NCBI GenBank assembly: GCA_035651995.1
Contig: DASRER010000006.1
Span: 62,001-126,000, forward strand
Direction of reading: 5' to 3'
Length of the DNA: 64,000 nt
From: Terriglobales bacterium
GTDB lineage: Bacteria; Acidobacteriota; Terriglobia; Terriglobales; Acidobacteriaceae
Every line of letters starts with the position of its first letter. Within the stretch, counting starts at the first letter, position 1. The notes below the pieces were generated by a model. It was not told the origin of the DNA. It did not search any database and worked only from the letters and a program-made list of their open reading frames with translations. Both the position numbers and the translations under genes were made by a program. Positions 52,208 to 63,127 of the stretch are shown here, one piece after another.

Positions 52208-52233
52208 CACTCCCGCTAACAGGCTGTTAACTT
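52204..52233 (+). promoter_or_regulatory. Putative promoter of the ATP synthase operon with internal palindrome
   Basis: TTGACA (52204-52209) and TAACTT (52228-52233) are 18 nt apart. The spacer holds the inverted repeat TAACAG-G-CTGTTA (52217-52229), which overlaps the -10 and could be an operator. The first gene starts about 55 nt downstream. Confidence 0.6.
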
Positions 52234-52290
52234 GAGTAGTTTTACAGCCCATTTCACTCCAGCAAAGCAGGCCTTCGCACCCGGCAACCA

Positions 52291-52755
52291 ATGGAACAAA
52301 CGCTTCGACAACTGGGCGGATTACTGCTCGCGTCCATTCCCACCATTCTGCTTTTGGGCACTCTGTTTGTTCTCTACCGGGTGATCCTGGGACGGGCGCT
52401 CGAGCGGACCCTGGACGAACGCAAGGCTCGCACTGAGGGCGCCATGGCGCAGGCCAAGGCCGACATCGCCGCCGCCGAAGCGCGCACCGCCGAGTACGAA
52501 CAGCGCCTGCGCGAGGCGCGCGCCGCCATTTTCCATGCCCTGGAACAGCGCCGTCAGCAGGCCATGGAGGCCCGTGCCGCCGCGCTGGCCGCTGCGCGCG
52601 CGCACGCCGACCAGATGGTCCGGCAAGCGCGCACGGAAATCGAGAGCGACGCCGAAGCCGCTCGCGCCAAGCTGGGCCCGGAGAGCAAGCGCCTGGCCGA
52701 GGAGATCATTCGCGTGGTGCTCGGTTCAGCGGCATCCGCAGGAGGCGCGGCATGA
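52291..52755 (+). CDS. atpF: F-type ATP synthase subunit b (first copy, b-type)
   Basis: Peripheral-stalk subunit of 154 residues with one N-terminal membrane helix (LLLASIPTILLLGTLFVLYRVIL) and a long Ala/Glu/Arg coiled coil (AKADIAAAEARTAEYEQRLREARAA). The F0 b family is clear from this layout. It is the first gene of the operon; the stop overlaps the ATG of the next b gene (ATGA). Two unequal b subunits suggest a b/b' heterodimer as in phototrophs. Confidence 0.88.
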   Translation: MEQTLRQLGGLLLASIPTILLLGTLFVLYRVILGRALERTLDERKARTEGAMAQAKADIAAAEARTAEYEQRLREARAAIFHALEQRRQQAMEARAAALAAARAHADQMVRQARTEIESDAEAARAKLGPESKRLAEEIIRVVLGSAASAGGAA

Positions 52756-53576
52756 AGCTGCGCTCAACGGCACAGCCGACGCCCCACGCCTCCGGCTGCC
52801 TTTGGCGGAGGGCGGGAATTTCGGTTGTTGTCCTATTCGCTCTCGTGGGCGCGCGCGCCTCGTTTGCGCAGCAGCCCGCGCCGGCCGAACACAAAGCCGA
52901 GCCCGCGCCGCAGCAAGCGGAAGGGCAGAAACCGGGACCGCAGAAGCACGAAGAAGGCAGGCCCGCCGAGGCCGGCGAACACAGGCAATCCCTCGGCAAC
53001 GAGCTGGCGGAGGCGTCGAAGGAAGCCGCCGGGGAAGAGGGCGATCAGTTCAAGCAGTCGGCTTCCGTGCGCTGGTTCGCGCGCAAGACCGGCCTGGGCC
53101 CGAAGACCACGTACTGGATTTTCGTCGTGCTCAACTTCGCCATCCTGGCGGGCCTGGCCGTCTTCTTTCTGAAGTCGAAGTTGCCGGCTGCCATGCGCGC
53201 GCGCACTGCGGCCATCCGCCAGCAGATTGAGGAAGCACGCGCCGCCAGCGCCGAGGCGCGCTCCCGCCTGGCCGGCATCGAAGAGCGCCTGGCGAAGATC
53301 GACTCCGAGATCAGCTCCATGCGCTCCGCCGCCGAGGCCGAGGCGAAGAAGCAGGAAGAGCAGAGCGCCGCCGCCGCCGAGGAAGACAAGAAGCGCATCG
53401 TGGCCGCGGCGCGGCAGGAGATTGCCGGCGCCACCCGCGCCGCCCGCCAGGAGCTGAAGTCTTACGCCGCCCAGCTGGCGGTTGACCTGGCCGCGCGCAG
53501 CATCAACGTGGACGCGCACACCGACCGCGCCCTGGTGCACAACTTCGCCGAGCGCTTCGGAAAGGACGGGCAATAG
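52752..53576 (+). CDS. F-type ATP synthase subunit b (second copy, with secretory N-terminal extension)
   Basis: Unusually long b subunit of 274 residues. It begins with a signal-peptide-like segment (about 20-38, VVVLFALVGARASFAQQ), then about 80 polar residues rich in Pro, Glu, Lys and Gln predicted to be periplasmic, then the true membrane helix (TTYWIFVVLNFAILAGLAVFFL near 118-140) and the coiled coil. Other acidobacterial b subunits have similar extensions. Starts inside the previous gene and its stop overlaps the delta start. It would pair with the first b subunit in the peripheral stalk. Confidence 0.88.
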   Translation: MKLRSTAQPTPHASGCLWRRAGISVVVLFALVGARASFAQQPAPAEHKAEPAPQQAEGQKPGPQKHEEGRPAEAGEHRQSLGNELAEASKEAAGEEGDQFKQSASVRWFARKTGLGPKTTYWIFVVLNFAILAGLAVFFLKSKLPAAMRARTAAIRQQIEEARAASAEARSRLAGIEERLAKIDSEISSMRSAAEAEAKKQEEQSAAAAEEDKKRIVAAARQEIAGATRAARQELKSYAAQLAVDLAARSINVDAHTDRALVHNFAERFGKDGQ

Positions 53577-54115
53577 TGGCGGCCGTCAGCCAGCGCTACG
53601 CGCGCGCATTCGCCGACGTGGTCGGCGGCATGCGCCTCGATGGCGATTCGGTGCAGCGCGAGATCGCCGCCGTGGCCGAGCTGCTCGACCAGAGCGTGGA
53701 ACTGCGCCGCATCTGGCAGAACCCGGCGATTCCGGCGCAGCAGAAGGTTGCGCTGCTCGATGCCATTGCCTCGCGGATTACGCTATCGAAGCCGGTGCGC
53801 AACTTCGTCGCCGTGATCATCGGTCATCGCCGCATTTCACTGCTGCCCGACATCGAGCGTGAGCTGCGCGCCGAACTCGACCGCCGCTCCGGCATCACCG
53901 AGGCCGAAGTGGTCACCGCGCGCGAGCTGGGCGAAGACGAGCGCATGGTGCTGGAGCTGAACATCGCCGGCGAAACCGGCACGCGCGTGCGCGCCACCTA
54001 TCGCGTGAACGCCGACCTGCTGGGCGGCGCCGTCGTCCGCGTGGGCAGCACGATTTACGACGGCTCGGTAAGAGGGCAGTTGCAGAAGATTAAGGAGAGG
54101 CTGACAGCGGGATAA
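53576..54115 (+). CDS. atpH: F-type ATP synthase subunit delta
   Basis: Stalk subunit of 179 residues (GTG start overlapping the previous stop). Hallmarks are the YARAFADVV N-terminus, the PAIPAQQKVALLDAI segment, NFVAVIIGHRRISLLPDIE and the C-terminal GGAVVRVGSTIYDGSVRGQLQKIKERL. It links F1 alpha to the b dimer. An R1/R3 palindrome begins 5 nt after its stop. Confidence 0.93.
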   Translation: MAAVSQRYARAFADVVGGMRLDGDSVQREIAAVAELLDQSVELRRIWQNPAIPAQQKVALLDAIASRITLSKPVRNFVAVIIGHRRISLLPDIERELRAELDRRSGITEAEVVTARELGEDERMVLELNIAGETGTRVRATYRVNADLLGGAVVRVGSTIYDGSVRGQLQKIKERLTAG

Positions 54116-54120
54116 CGCGG

Positions 54121-54208
54121 CATTTAGCACTTGGCAATCAGCATTTAGCAGTCCAGTGCCGGAATGCTTCAGGGCCAAAGGCTGAGTGCTAAATGCTAAG
54201 TGCTAAGT
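54121..54208. repeat. R1/R3-like palindrome between atpH and atpA
   Basis: Left units CATTTAGCACTTGGCAATCA and right units GGCTGAGTGCTAAATGCTAA are approximate inverses. It sits inside the atp operon between the delta stop and the alpha start, so the atpA mRNA leader should contain a hairpin. Confidence 0.85.
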
Positions 54209-54230
54209 ACCCGAGCACCACGAAGGTTGA

Positions 54231-55778
<1,548 letters not shown>

Positions 55779-55789
55779 GGGCAGGTTTC

Positions 55790-55935
55790 GAAGTCGAGGT
55801 TTCACGTTTCACGAAACCGCGGCATCGGAACAGCAGAAACGTTTGAGCCCGTCAGGGCGGAATTCGAGTTGGCCCGGGGCGTAAGCCCGGGGCCGGGCCG
55901 AGACAATGAGCGAGCCCCGGAGGGGCGGGACAGAA
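55790..55935. repeat. R6 arm and a GC-rich hairpin repeat between atpA and a small gene
   Basis: A short R6-like run (AGGTTTCACGTTTCACGAAA) lies just after the atpA stop. It is followed by a GC-rich unit containing GCCCGGGGCGTAAGCCCGGG with a self-complementary stem, of a type common in Acidobacteriota intergenic DNA. The end of this block lies about 15 nt upstream of the next ATG. Confidence 0.6.
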
Positions 55936-55950
55936 GACTGGGGAGCGAAC

Positions 55951-56145
55951 ATGACCCTCGAAGAACTGGACCAGTTACAGGAAGACACCCGGCGGCTGGC
56001 GCGGGTTGACGACCGCGTTGGTCATCACATGGCCATCGCGGTGATCGAGATTGCGCGGCAACTGGTGATCATGAACGGAATGCTGGCCGGGGGCGCCCGG
56101 CCCGCGGCCAAGGCCGCCGCGGCGGGAAAAGGGAAGAAGAAATAG
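55951..56145 (+). CDS. Small protein inside the ATP synthase operon
   Basis: Protein of 64 residues starting MTLEELDQLQEDTRRLARVD with GGGGAG before the ATG. The N-terminal 45 residues form one or two helices (VGHHMAIAVIEIARQLVIMNGMLAGG) and the C-terminus is Ala/Lys-rich and disordered (AAKAAAAGKGKKK). It has no transmembrane segment of usual length. It lies between alpha and gamma, where no F1 subunit is normally encoded, with palindromes on both sides. I do not recognise the family. Confidence 0.7.
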   Translation: MTLEELDQLQEDTRRLARVDDRVGHHMAIAVIEIARQLVIMNGMLAGGARPAAKAAAAGKGKKK

Positions 56146-56148
56146 ACC

Positions 56149-56235
56149 GCTGCTGGCTCCCAGCTGCTGGCCGCCGGCCAAAGGCCGAGGCCGGCAACGA
56201 CTTGCGAGCAGCGAGCAGCCAGCAGCGAGCAGCGA
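56149..56235. repeat. R9 palindrome before atpG
   Basis: Left CTGCTGGCTCCCAGCTGCTGG and right AGCAGCGAGCAGCCAGCAGC arms, with a central GGCCAAAGGCC, between the small gene stop and atpG. The right arm ends 8 nt before the atpG ATG, so the ribosome-binding region is part of the repeat. Confidence 0.8.
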
Positions 56236-56242
56236 ATTTTCA

Positions 56243-57277
56243 ATGGCCAATGTCCTCGATATCCGTCGCCGCATCCGCAGCGTGAAGAACACGCGGCAGA
56301 TCACCAAGGCGATGAAAATGATCTCCGCCGCGCGGCTGCGCAAGGCGCAGGAGCGGGCGCTGAGCGCGCGCCCGTACGCGCAGATGCTGACCAACGTGCT
56401 CAAGTCGCTGGTCTCGCGCGCCGAGGTGTACGACCCGGAGACCGGCGAGCCGCGGCATCCGCTGCTGGCGCGCCGACCGGAGAAGGCCATCCTGCTGGTC
56501 GTCGTGACCGGCGACCGCGGCCTGGCGGGCGCATTCAACACCAACATCCTGAAAGCGGCCACGCGCTTCATCGCCTCCAAGCCCGAGCAGGCCATTGATA
56601 TCGAAGCCGTCGGCCGCAAAGCGCGCGACTTCTTCCGCCGGCGATATCCCGCCGGACAGGCGGGCCCGGAACGTGCCGCACGCATTCGTGTCACCGGCGA
56701 ACACGCAGGCATGCTCGGCAAGCTGACCTTCGCCGACGCGAATGCCCTCGCCGAAAACGTCATCGAGCGCTACACCTCCGGCCAGGTGGACTCGGTGTAC
56801 GTGCTTTACAACGAGTTCAAGTCGGTGGTCTCGCAGCGGCTGGTGGTGGACGAGATTCTTCCCATCGAGCAGATCGGCGCGGCCGACATCCGTTATGCGG
56901 AAGAGATGGGCGAAGAAGAGCGGCATCGCGCGGCGCAGGTGGCCGCCACCAGCGGCGTGAGCCCGCGCAAGGCCGATACCGCTGCCATGGACGAGCGCGC
57001 CGCCGCCTTCGGCGCTGCGCCGGTGGACTACATCTACGAGCAGCCGGCGGCGGAGATGTTCCGCGCGCTGCTGCCCAAGTACATTTCCGTGCAGATGTAC
57101 CGCGCCATGATCGAGTCGGTCGCGGCCGAGCACGCCGCGCGCATGACCGCCATGGATTCGGCCACCAACAACGCCAGCGACATGATTGACGCGCTCACGC
57201 TCACCATGAACCGCGCGCGCCAGGCGAGCATTACCAAGGAGATTATCGAGATCGTGTCGGGTGCTGCGGCTCTTTGA
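56243..57277 (+). CDS. atpG: F-type ATP synthase subunit gamma
   Basis: Rotor subunit of 344 residues, about 50 longer than most. The N-terminal coiled helix (VLDIRRRIRSVKNTRQITKAMKMISAARLRKAQ) and the C-terminal helix (MTAMDSATNNASDMIDALTLTMNRARQASITKEIIEIVSGAAAL) are conserved. The extra residues are a charged Ala/Glu insertion before the C-terminal helix (GEEERHRAAQVAATSGVSPRK..FGAAPVDYIYEQ). Such insertions are seen in some bacterial gammas and may regulate rotation. Confidence 0.95.
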   Translation: MANVLDIRRRIRSVKNTRQITKAMKMISAARLRKAQERALSARPYAQMLTNVLKSLVSRAEVYDPETGEPRHPLLARRPEKAILLVVVTGDRGLAGAFNTNILKAATRFIASKPEQAIDIEAVGRKARDFFRRRYPAGQAGPERAARIRVTGEHAGMLGKLTFADANALAENVIERYTSGQVDSVYVLYNEFKSVVSQRLVVDEILPIEQIGAADIRYAEEMGEEERHRAAQVAATSGVSPRKADTAAMDERAAAFGAAPVDYIYEQPAAEMFRALLPKYISVQMYRAMIESVAAEHAARMTAMDSATNNASDMIDALTLTMNRARQASITKEIIEIVSGAAAL

Positions 57278-57282
57278 TTTAC

Positions 57283-57374
57283 GTCCCGAGCGCAGCGAGG
57301 GATCGCGATAGGAAGTAAGTGTTTGCGGAGGGACGGCACAGGTTCGGTATGGGTCCCTCGCTTTGCTCGGGATC
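57283..57374. repeat. R10 palindrome between atpG and atpD
   Basis: The left arm GTCCCGAGCGCAGCGAGGGA starts 5 nt after the atpG stop. The right arm GGGTCCCTCGCTTTGCTCGG ends 17 nt before the atpD ATG. The arms are near-exact inverses over 18 nt with a centre of about 45 nt. Confidence 0.85.
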
Positions 57375-57385
57375 TTTCTTGTTGA

Positions 57386-58834
<1,449 letters not shown>

Positions 58835-58835
58835 A

Positions 58836-58940
58836 AGCAGCAATCAGCATTCAGCGCTCAGCATTCAGCCCCTGAGCGCTAATCGCTGACTGAGAACACC
58901 AAACCGTTCGCGGGCTGAATGCTGACTGCTGATTGCTAAT
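58836..58940. repeat. R1 palindrome overlapping the atpC initiation region
   Basis: The left arm AGCAATCAGCATTCAGCGCT starts 2 nt after the atpD stop. The right arm GCTGAATGCTGACTGCTGAT runs into the atpC start codon at 58939. The ribosome-binding region of atpC is thus the repeat, and it should be sequestered in a long imperfect hairpin. Confidence 0.9.
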
Positions 58941-59349
58941 GGCCGAAGCTCTCCAACTCGAGATCGTCACCCCCGAGCGCCAGGTGCTGGCCGACACGGC
59001 GTCCGAGATCCAGGTTCCGGGCAAGAACGGATACCTGGGCATCCTGCCGGGACACGCGCCGCTCATCACCGAACTCGCCGTGGGCGAAATCACCTACCGG
59101 CCCGCGGCCGGCGGCGACGCGCAGCACATTGCCGTGGCCTGGGGCTTCGCCGAAGTCCTGCCTGACAAGGTGACCATCCTGGCCGAGACCGCCGAGCGGG
59201 CTGCGGAGATCGACGTCGCCCGCGCGGAAAAATCCAAGCAGCGCGCCGAACAACGCCTCGCCAAGCCCACCGACGAACTGGACGTGCAACGCTCGCAGGA
59301 GTCCCTGGAGCGCGCCCAGGTCCGGCTCCAGGTGGCAAGCAAGAAGTAG
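58939..59349 (+). CDS. atpC: F-type ATP synthase subunit epsilon
   Basis: Central-stalk subunit of 136 residues starting at the ATG of MAEALQLEIVTPERQVLAD. The N-terminal beta-sandwich (QVPGKNGYLGILPGHAPLITELAVGEITYR, VAWGFAEVLPDKVTILAETAERA) is followed by the C-terminal two-helix inhibitory domain (EIDVARAEKSKQRAEQRL). There is no Shine-Dalgarno because the upstream bases belong to an R1 palindrome. Last gene of the operon. Confidence 0.95.
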   Translation: MAEALQLEIVTPERQVLADTASEIQVPGKNGYLGILPGHAPLITELAVGEITYRPAAGGDAQHIAVAWGFAEVLPDKVTILAETAERAAEIDVARAEKSKQRAEQRLAKPTDELDVQRSQESLERAQVRLQVASKK

Positions 59350-59459
59350 TTCATCACCGCCGAGTCGCGGAAGCGAGCGCTGCCGGCCGGCTACGCGCCG
59401 GCGCGGCGGGCCGCGAATCTCGATCCGGTAGAAACGTCGAGGTACGAGTAGACAAGCTT

Positions 59460-59527
59460 TACCGCAGAGACGCAGAGACCGCAGAGGCTCTTAAGCAGGT
59501 TCCCCTCCGCGGTCTCGGCGTCTTTCA
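59460..59527. repeat. R4 palindrome after atpC
   Basis: Left ACCGCAGAGACGCAGAGACC and right GCGGTCTCGGCGTCTTTC arms, approximate inverses. It lies about 110 nt after atpC and close to the stop of the leftward secreted-protein gene at 59542. Confidence 0.8.
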
Positions 59528-59541
59528 GGCGAATGGTTCTC

Positions 59542-59955
59542 TCACTGCGGTCCGGCTTCATGCAGCTGGAACCGGTTCGACGGCGTGCAGGTCGTCTCCC
59601 CGACGCGCTGCATGGCATCGCCGCCGTTCACGCGGTCATAGTAGAAGGTGTGCATGGTGTAGCAGGTGTTGTCGTTGCTGAACATGAGCTTCCACCGCCG
59701 CTTCATGAACTGACGGTAGGCCTCGGGATTGGTCCGGCGCAGCCGGTCCAGGTCGGCGGCGGCGGGCATGCGGAAGTTGGCCGCGGGCTGGGTGATCTGG
59801 AGATCGCGCTCCTGCCGCGAGTCATACTCGGGCGGCGTGCTGGGCGCGGCCACCTGCGGAGCGGCCGATGCCGTCGCCGGTTTGCCGGCCGCCACAACCG
59901 CGCCGGCGAGCACCAGCATGCAGGCGGTCAGCAGGGCGAGGTTCCTAAAGCGCAT
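59542..59955 (-). CDS. Small exported protein of unknown function
   Basis: Secreted protein of 137 residues from MRFRNLALLTACMLVLAGAV, with GGAGGAGG ideally placed; a longer reading adds 24 unlikely residues. The signal peptide ends near VVAAGKP. The mature chain has an Arg-rich helix (ADLDRLRRTNPEAYRQFMKRRWKLMF) and a Cys pair in NTCYTMHTFYYDRV and GETTCTPSNRF that could form a disulphide. It is convergent with the atp operon. Confidence 0.78.
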   Translation of the reverse strand: MRFRNLALLTACMLVLAGAVVAAGKPATASAAPQVAAPSTPPEYDSRQERDLQITQPAANFRMPAAADLDRLRRTNPEAYRQFMKRRWKLMFSNDNTCYTMHTFYYDRVNGGDAMQRVGETTCTPSNRFQLHEAGPQ

Positions 59956-60009
59956 AAAACTCCTCCTCCCGAACGCCGAAATTATAGCTCCGCTCCGGAG
60001 TGCACGGCG

Positions 60010-60099
60010 GGTTTGCCACGAAGTCATGAAGACGCAAAGACCGTCGGGACTGAACGTTGGCGCATAGGCTTCGCGTCTTCGTGCCTTCGTGGCAAATCA
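60010..60099. repeat. R5 palindrome upstream of the CHASE2-kinase gene
   Basis: The left arm at 60011-60040 (TTTGCCACGAAGTCATGAAG) and the right arm at 60068-60098 (CTTCGTGCCTTCGTGGCAAA) form a clean inverse pair of about 30 nt. The centre is about 27 nt. The R5 unit resembles CACGAAGGCACGAAG repeats common in many phyla. Confidence 0.85.
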
Positions 60100-60286
60100 G
60101 CCTTTCACATCCGCCCGTCCACGTCCCCTTTTCCCTTGCCAATCAGCAATTTCTCTCAGTAGAATCCGCCAGCTTCCCGCCCTGCCTTGGGAAACGTGCG
60201 TCGCCTCGCAACTATGTGCGGCGTATGACTTTACGGGACACCGAGGAAGCCTGCACATCGCTTCCCGGCGTTCCACGGAGAGCGTA

Positions 60287-62836
60287 ATGGCGAAGCCGAA
60301 GATTGCCTGGGCCGACGTGGCTATCGGAGTGGTGGTCAGCGCCGTCGTGCTGCTGGCTTCGGCCATGCAATGGGCCGATCCGATCGAGCTGAAACTCTAC
60401 GACCTGCGCGCCAAACTGCGCGCGCATTCGGCCGCCAACGACAACGTGATCCTGGTCGCCATCGACGATCCCAGCATTCAGGCCATCGGACGCTGGCCGT
60501 GGCCGCGCGCCTACATGGCCGAGGCCATTGACCAGCTCTCGGAGGCGGGCGCCAAGGTCATCGGGCTCGACGTCTTCTTCTCCGATCCCGAACTCAATCC
60601 CGGCCTGGCCGAGGTGCGCGCGCTGAAGCAGACCTTCGCCGCCAGGGCTGCCGATCCCAAGCTCAAGGTCACCGACCCGAAGGGCACCGCTGCCACCGCA
60701 ACTTTTGTCGCCGCGCTCGACGAAGCCGAAAAGCGCCTGGACAACGACGCGCGCCTCTCCGATTCGCTCGCGCTCTCGCAGAACGCCGTCCTGCCCATGT
60801 ACTTCAAGGAAGGGCAGGCGATCGGCAAGAACAGCAAGGCCATTCCGGAAGAAGTGCAGAAGAACTTCATCGCCAACGCCAAGGCCGAAGGCCCGGTGAC
60901 CTCGGCGGTGGACTTCGTCGCGCCCTACGAAGCCTTCGCCAAGAGCGCCAAGGCCATCGGCCAGGCCAATCTCACCCCGTCGCCTGATGGCGTGCAGCGC
61001 GCCGTGCCCCTGGTGATGGAGTACAACGGCAACCTGTTCCCGTCGTTCGGACTGCAAGTCCTGCGCGCCTACTACAACCTGGAATCGAACGACTACCGCT
61101 TCACGCCCGGGCGCGAACTCGTTCTCGGCCGCGCGCACATCCCGGTGGACGAGAAGGGCCAGATGCTGGTGAACTACATTGGCCCGCCCTTCAAGACGTT
61201 CCCCACCGTGTCGTTTTCCGACCTGCGTGGCAAGAAGGTCACCAACATGGAGGCCTTCAAGGACAAGATCGTGCTCATCGGCATGATGGCCACTGGCGGC
61301 GGCGACGCCTACGTGACTCCGGTGGGCGATCTGTTCCCCGGCGTGGAGCTGCACGCCAACGTGATTCAGAACGTGCTCGGGAATTCGTTCCTCATCCGGC
61401 CGGACTGGGCGCGCAAGGCTGAACTCGGCCTCATGCTGCTGTTCGCGCTCTTCGTTTCGCTCGCCATCCCGCACCTGAGCGCCGGTAAGAGCGCCATCAT
61501 CGCGGCCGTGCTGCTCGTCGCGACGCTCGCCGGAGGCGTGTGGCTGTTCACCGCGCACGGCTACTGGATCAAGATCTTCTATCCCGCGCTCATGCTGGTC
61601 GCCGGATACACCATTGTCGTCTCCAAGCGCTACCTGGTGACCGAAAAGCGCAAGGAAGTGCTGGAGGGCGAGTCGGTCGAAACCAACAAGATGCTCGGCC
61701 TCAGCTTCCAGGGCCAGGGCATGCTCGACATGGCCTTCGAGAAATTCCGCAAGTGCCCGGTCGACGACTCGATGAAGGAGACGCTGTACAACCTGGCGCT
61801 CGACTTCGAACGCAAGCGCCAGTTCAACAAGGCCGTTTCCGTCTTCGAGCACATCGCCACCAAGGACAAGAAGTACAAAGACATCGCCCCGCGCATGGAA
61901 AAGCTGCGCGCCGCCGGCGAAACCATGGTCTTCGGCACGGCCGGCCTGAAGAAGGGCGGCGGCGAGTCCACGGTGCTGGTGCAGGGCGGCGTGGGCGAGC
62001 TGGCCAAGCCCACGCTCGGCCGCTACGAAGTGCTGCGCGAACTCGGCAAGGGCGCCATGGGCGTGGTCTACCTGGGCAAAGACCCGAAGATCAACCGCGA
62101 GGTCGCCATCAAGACGCTGCGCTTCGAAGACGAATTCGACGCCGCCGACATGAAGGCGATGAAGGAGCGCTTCTTCCGCGAAGCCGAATCGGCCGGGCGG
62201 CTCGTGCACCCCAACATCGTGACCATCTACGACGCCGGCGACGATGGCGACATCAGCTACATCGCCATGGAGCTGCTCAGCGGCACCGACCTGAAAGACT
62301 TCACGGCGAAAGAAAAGCTGCTGCCGACGAACGAAACGCTGGACGCCATCGCGCGCGTGGCCGACGCGCTCGACTACGCCCACGGCCAGGGGGTGGTGCA
62401 TCGCGACATCAAACCGGCGAACATCATGCGGCTTAAGGACGGCACCATCAAGGTCACCGACTTCGGCATCGCGCGCATCACGTCGCAATCGAAGACCGCG
62501 ACCGGCACCGTGATGGGCACGCCGTCCTACATGGCGCCCGAGCAGTTGGCCGGCGCGAAAGTGGATGGCCGCGCCGACCTGTTCTCGCTCGGCGTAACGC
62601 TCTACGAGTTGCTCACCGGCGAGAAGCCCTTCACCGGCGAGAGCGTGGCCACGCTGATGTTCCGCATTGCCAACGAGCCGCACCAGCCGATCATGAAGAT
62701 TCGCGCCGACCTGCCCGCCGGCTGCGGCGAAGTGATCGACAAGGCGCTGAAGAAGAAGCCGGACGAGCGCTACGCCAGAGGCGCGGACATGGCGAGGGAC
62801 ATCAGGAACCTGATGGCACGCGCCGCGGGCGCATGA
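60287..62836 (+). CDS. CHASE2-domain membrane Ser/Thr protein kinase
   Basis: Bitopic receptor kinase of 849 residues starting at MAKPKIAWADVAIGVVVSAV with GGAGAG upstream; a longer frame crosses the R5 repeat and is rejected. TM1 spans about 10-30, a CHASE2 sensor about 35-375 with the typical NVILVAIDDPSIQAIGRWPWPR and KVIGLDVFFSDPE motifs, then three helices (about 379-397, 402-421, 430-446). A TPR-like linker (about 465-540) precedes the Hanks-type kinase from about 578: LGKGAMGVVYLG, VAIKTLRF, HRDIKPANI (catalytic Asp near 706), DFGIARI and GTPSYMAPEQ. It heads a kinase-phosphatase-FHA cluster. Confidence 0.95.
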   Translation: MAKPKIAWADVAIGVVVSAVVLLASAMQWADPIELKLYDLRAKLRAHSAANDNVILVAIDDPSIQAIGRWPWPRAYMAEAIDQLSEAGAKVIGLDVFFSDPELNPGLAEVRALKQTFAARAADPKLKVTDPKGTAATATFVAALDEAEKRLDNDARLSDSLALSQNAVLPMYFKEGQAIGKNSKAIPEEVQKNFIANAKAEGPVTSAVDFVAPYEAFAKSAKAIGQANLTPSPDGVQRAVPLVMEYNGNLFPSFGLQVLRAYYNLESNDYRFTPGRELVLGRAHIPVDEKGQMLVNYIGPPFKTFPTVSFSDLRGKKVTNMEAFKDKIVLIGMMATGGGDAYVTPVGDLFPGVELHANVIQNVLGNSFLIRPDWARKAELGLMLLFALFVSLAIPHLSAGKSAIIAAVLLVATLAGGVWLFTAHGYWIKIFYPALMLVAGYTIVVSKRYLVTEKRKEVLEGESVETNKMLGLSFQGQGMLDMAFEKFRKCPVDDSMKETLYNLALDFERKRQFNKAVSVFEHIATKDKKYKDIAPRMEKLRAAGETMVFGTAGLKKGGGESTVLVQGGVGELAKPTLGRYEVLRELGKGAMGVVYLGKDPKINREVAIKTLRFEDEFDAADMKAMKERFFREAESAGRLVHPNIVTIYDAGDDGDISYIAMELLSGTDLKDFTAKEKLLPTNETLDAIARVADALDYAHGQGVVHRDIKPANIMRLKDGTIKVTDFGIARITSQSKTATGTVMGTPSYMAPEQLAGAKVDGRADLFSLGVTLYELLTGEKPFTGESVATLMFRIANEPHQPIMKIRADLPAGCGEVIDKALKKKPDERYARGADMARDIRNLMARAAGA

Positions 62837-63127
62837 TTGAATATCGGGTCATCGGGCCATCGGGTCATTGGACCGGAGGGTAGGCTGGAGAGCATTCCGG
62901 AAGCACTACTGGAGGAAGCAGACGAGACGGTGTTTTGGATCGAACTCTTGATGGAATCCGGACTGTTGCCTGCCAAGCGGCTAGTCCCCTTGCTCAACGA
63001 AGCGTGCGAGCTGACCAAGATCTTCGCCGCGAGTCGCAGAACGTCGTCACGTGGCGCAACCGGCGATTGAGAGATATCGGGTAAGCTGGGCCCAATGGCC
63101 CGATAACCCGAAGGCCCGATATTCAAT
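62837..63127 (+). mobile_element. R7 palindromic element carrying a C-terminal remnant of an S23-type four-helix-bundle protein gene
   Basis: The terminal arms are at about 62838-62879 (AATATCGGGTCATCGGGCCA) and about 63070-63127 (TGGCCCGATAACCCGAAGGC), approximate inverses of about 40 nt. The left arm starts directly after the kinase stop and the right arm ends at the ATG of the phosphatase. Between them, an in-frame stretch LESIPEALLEEADETVFWIE, LLMESGLLPAKRLVPLLNEA, CELTKIFAASRRTSSRG matches helices 3-4 of S23/Avd-like proteins; the N-terminal half is missing. The frame reads in from the left arm without a start codon of its own. Confidence 0.75.

Larger units (their letters stand above)
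51817..52290. other. Divergent spacer upstream of the ATP synthase operon
   Basis: Contains the promoter region of the leftward methyltransferase and of the atp operon. A 7-bp hairpin CCCGAAA/TTTCGGG lies near 52028-52058. The only reading frame worth noting is the short one at 52100. Genes for subunits a and c, usually just upstream of b, are absent. Confidence 0.45.
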
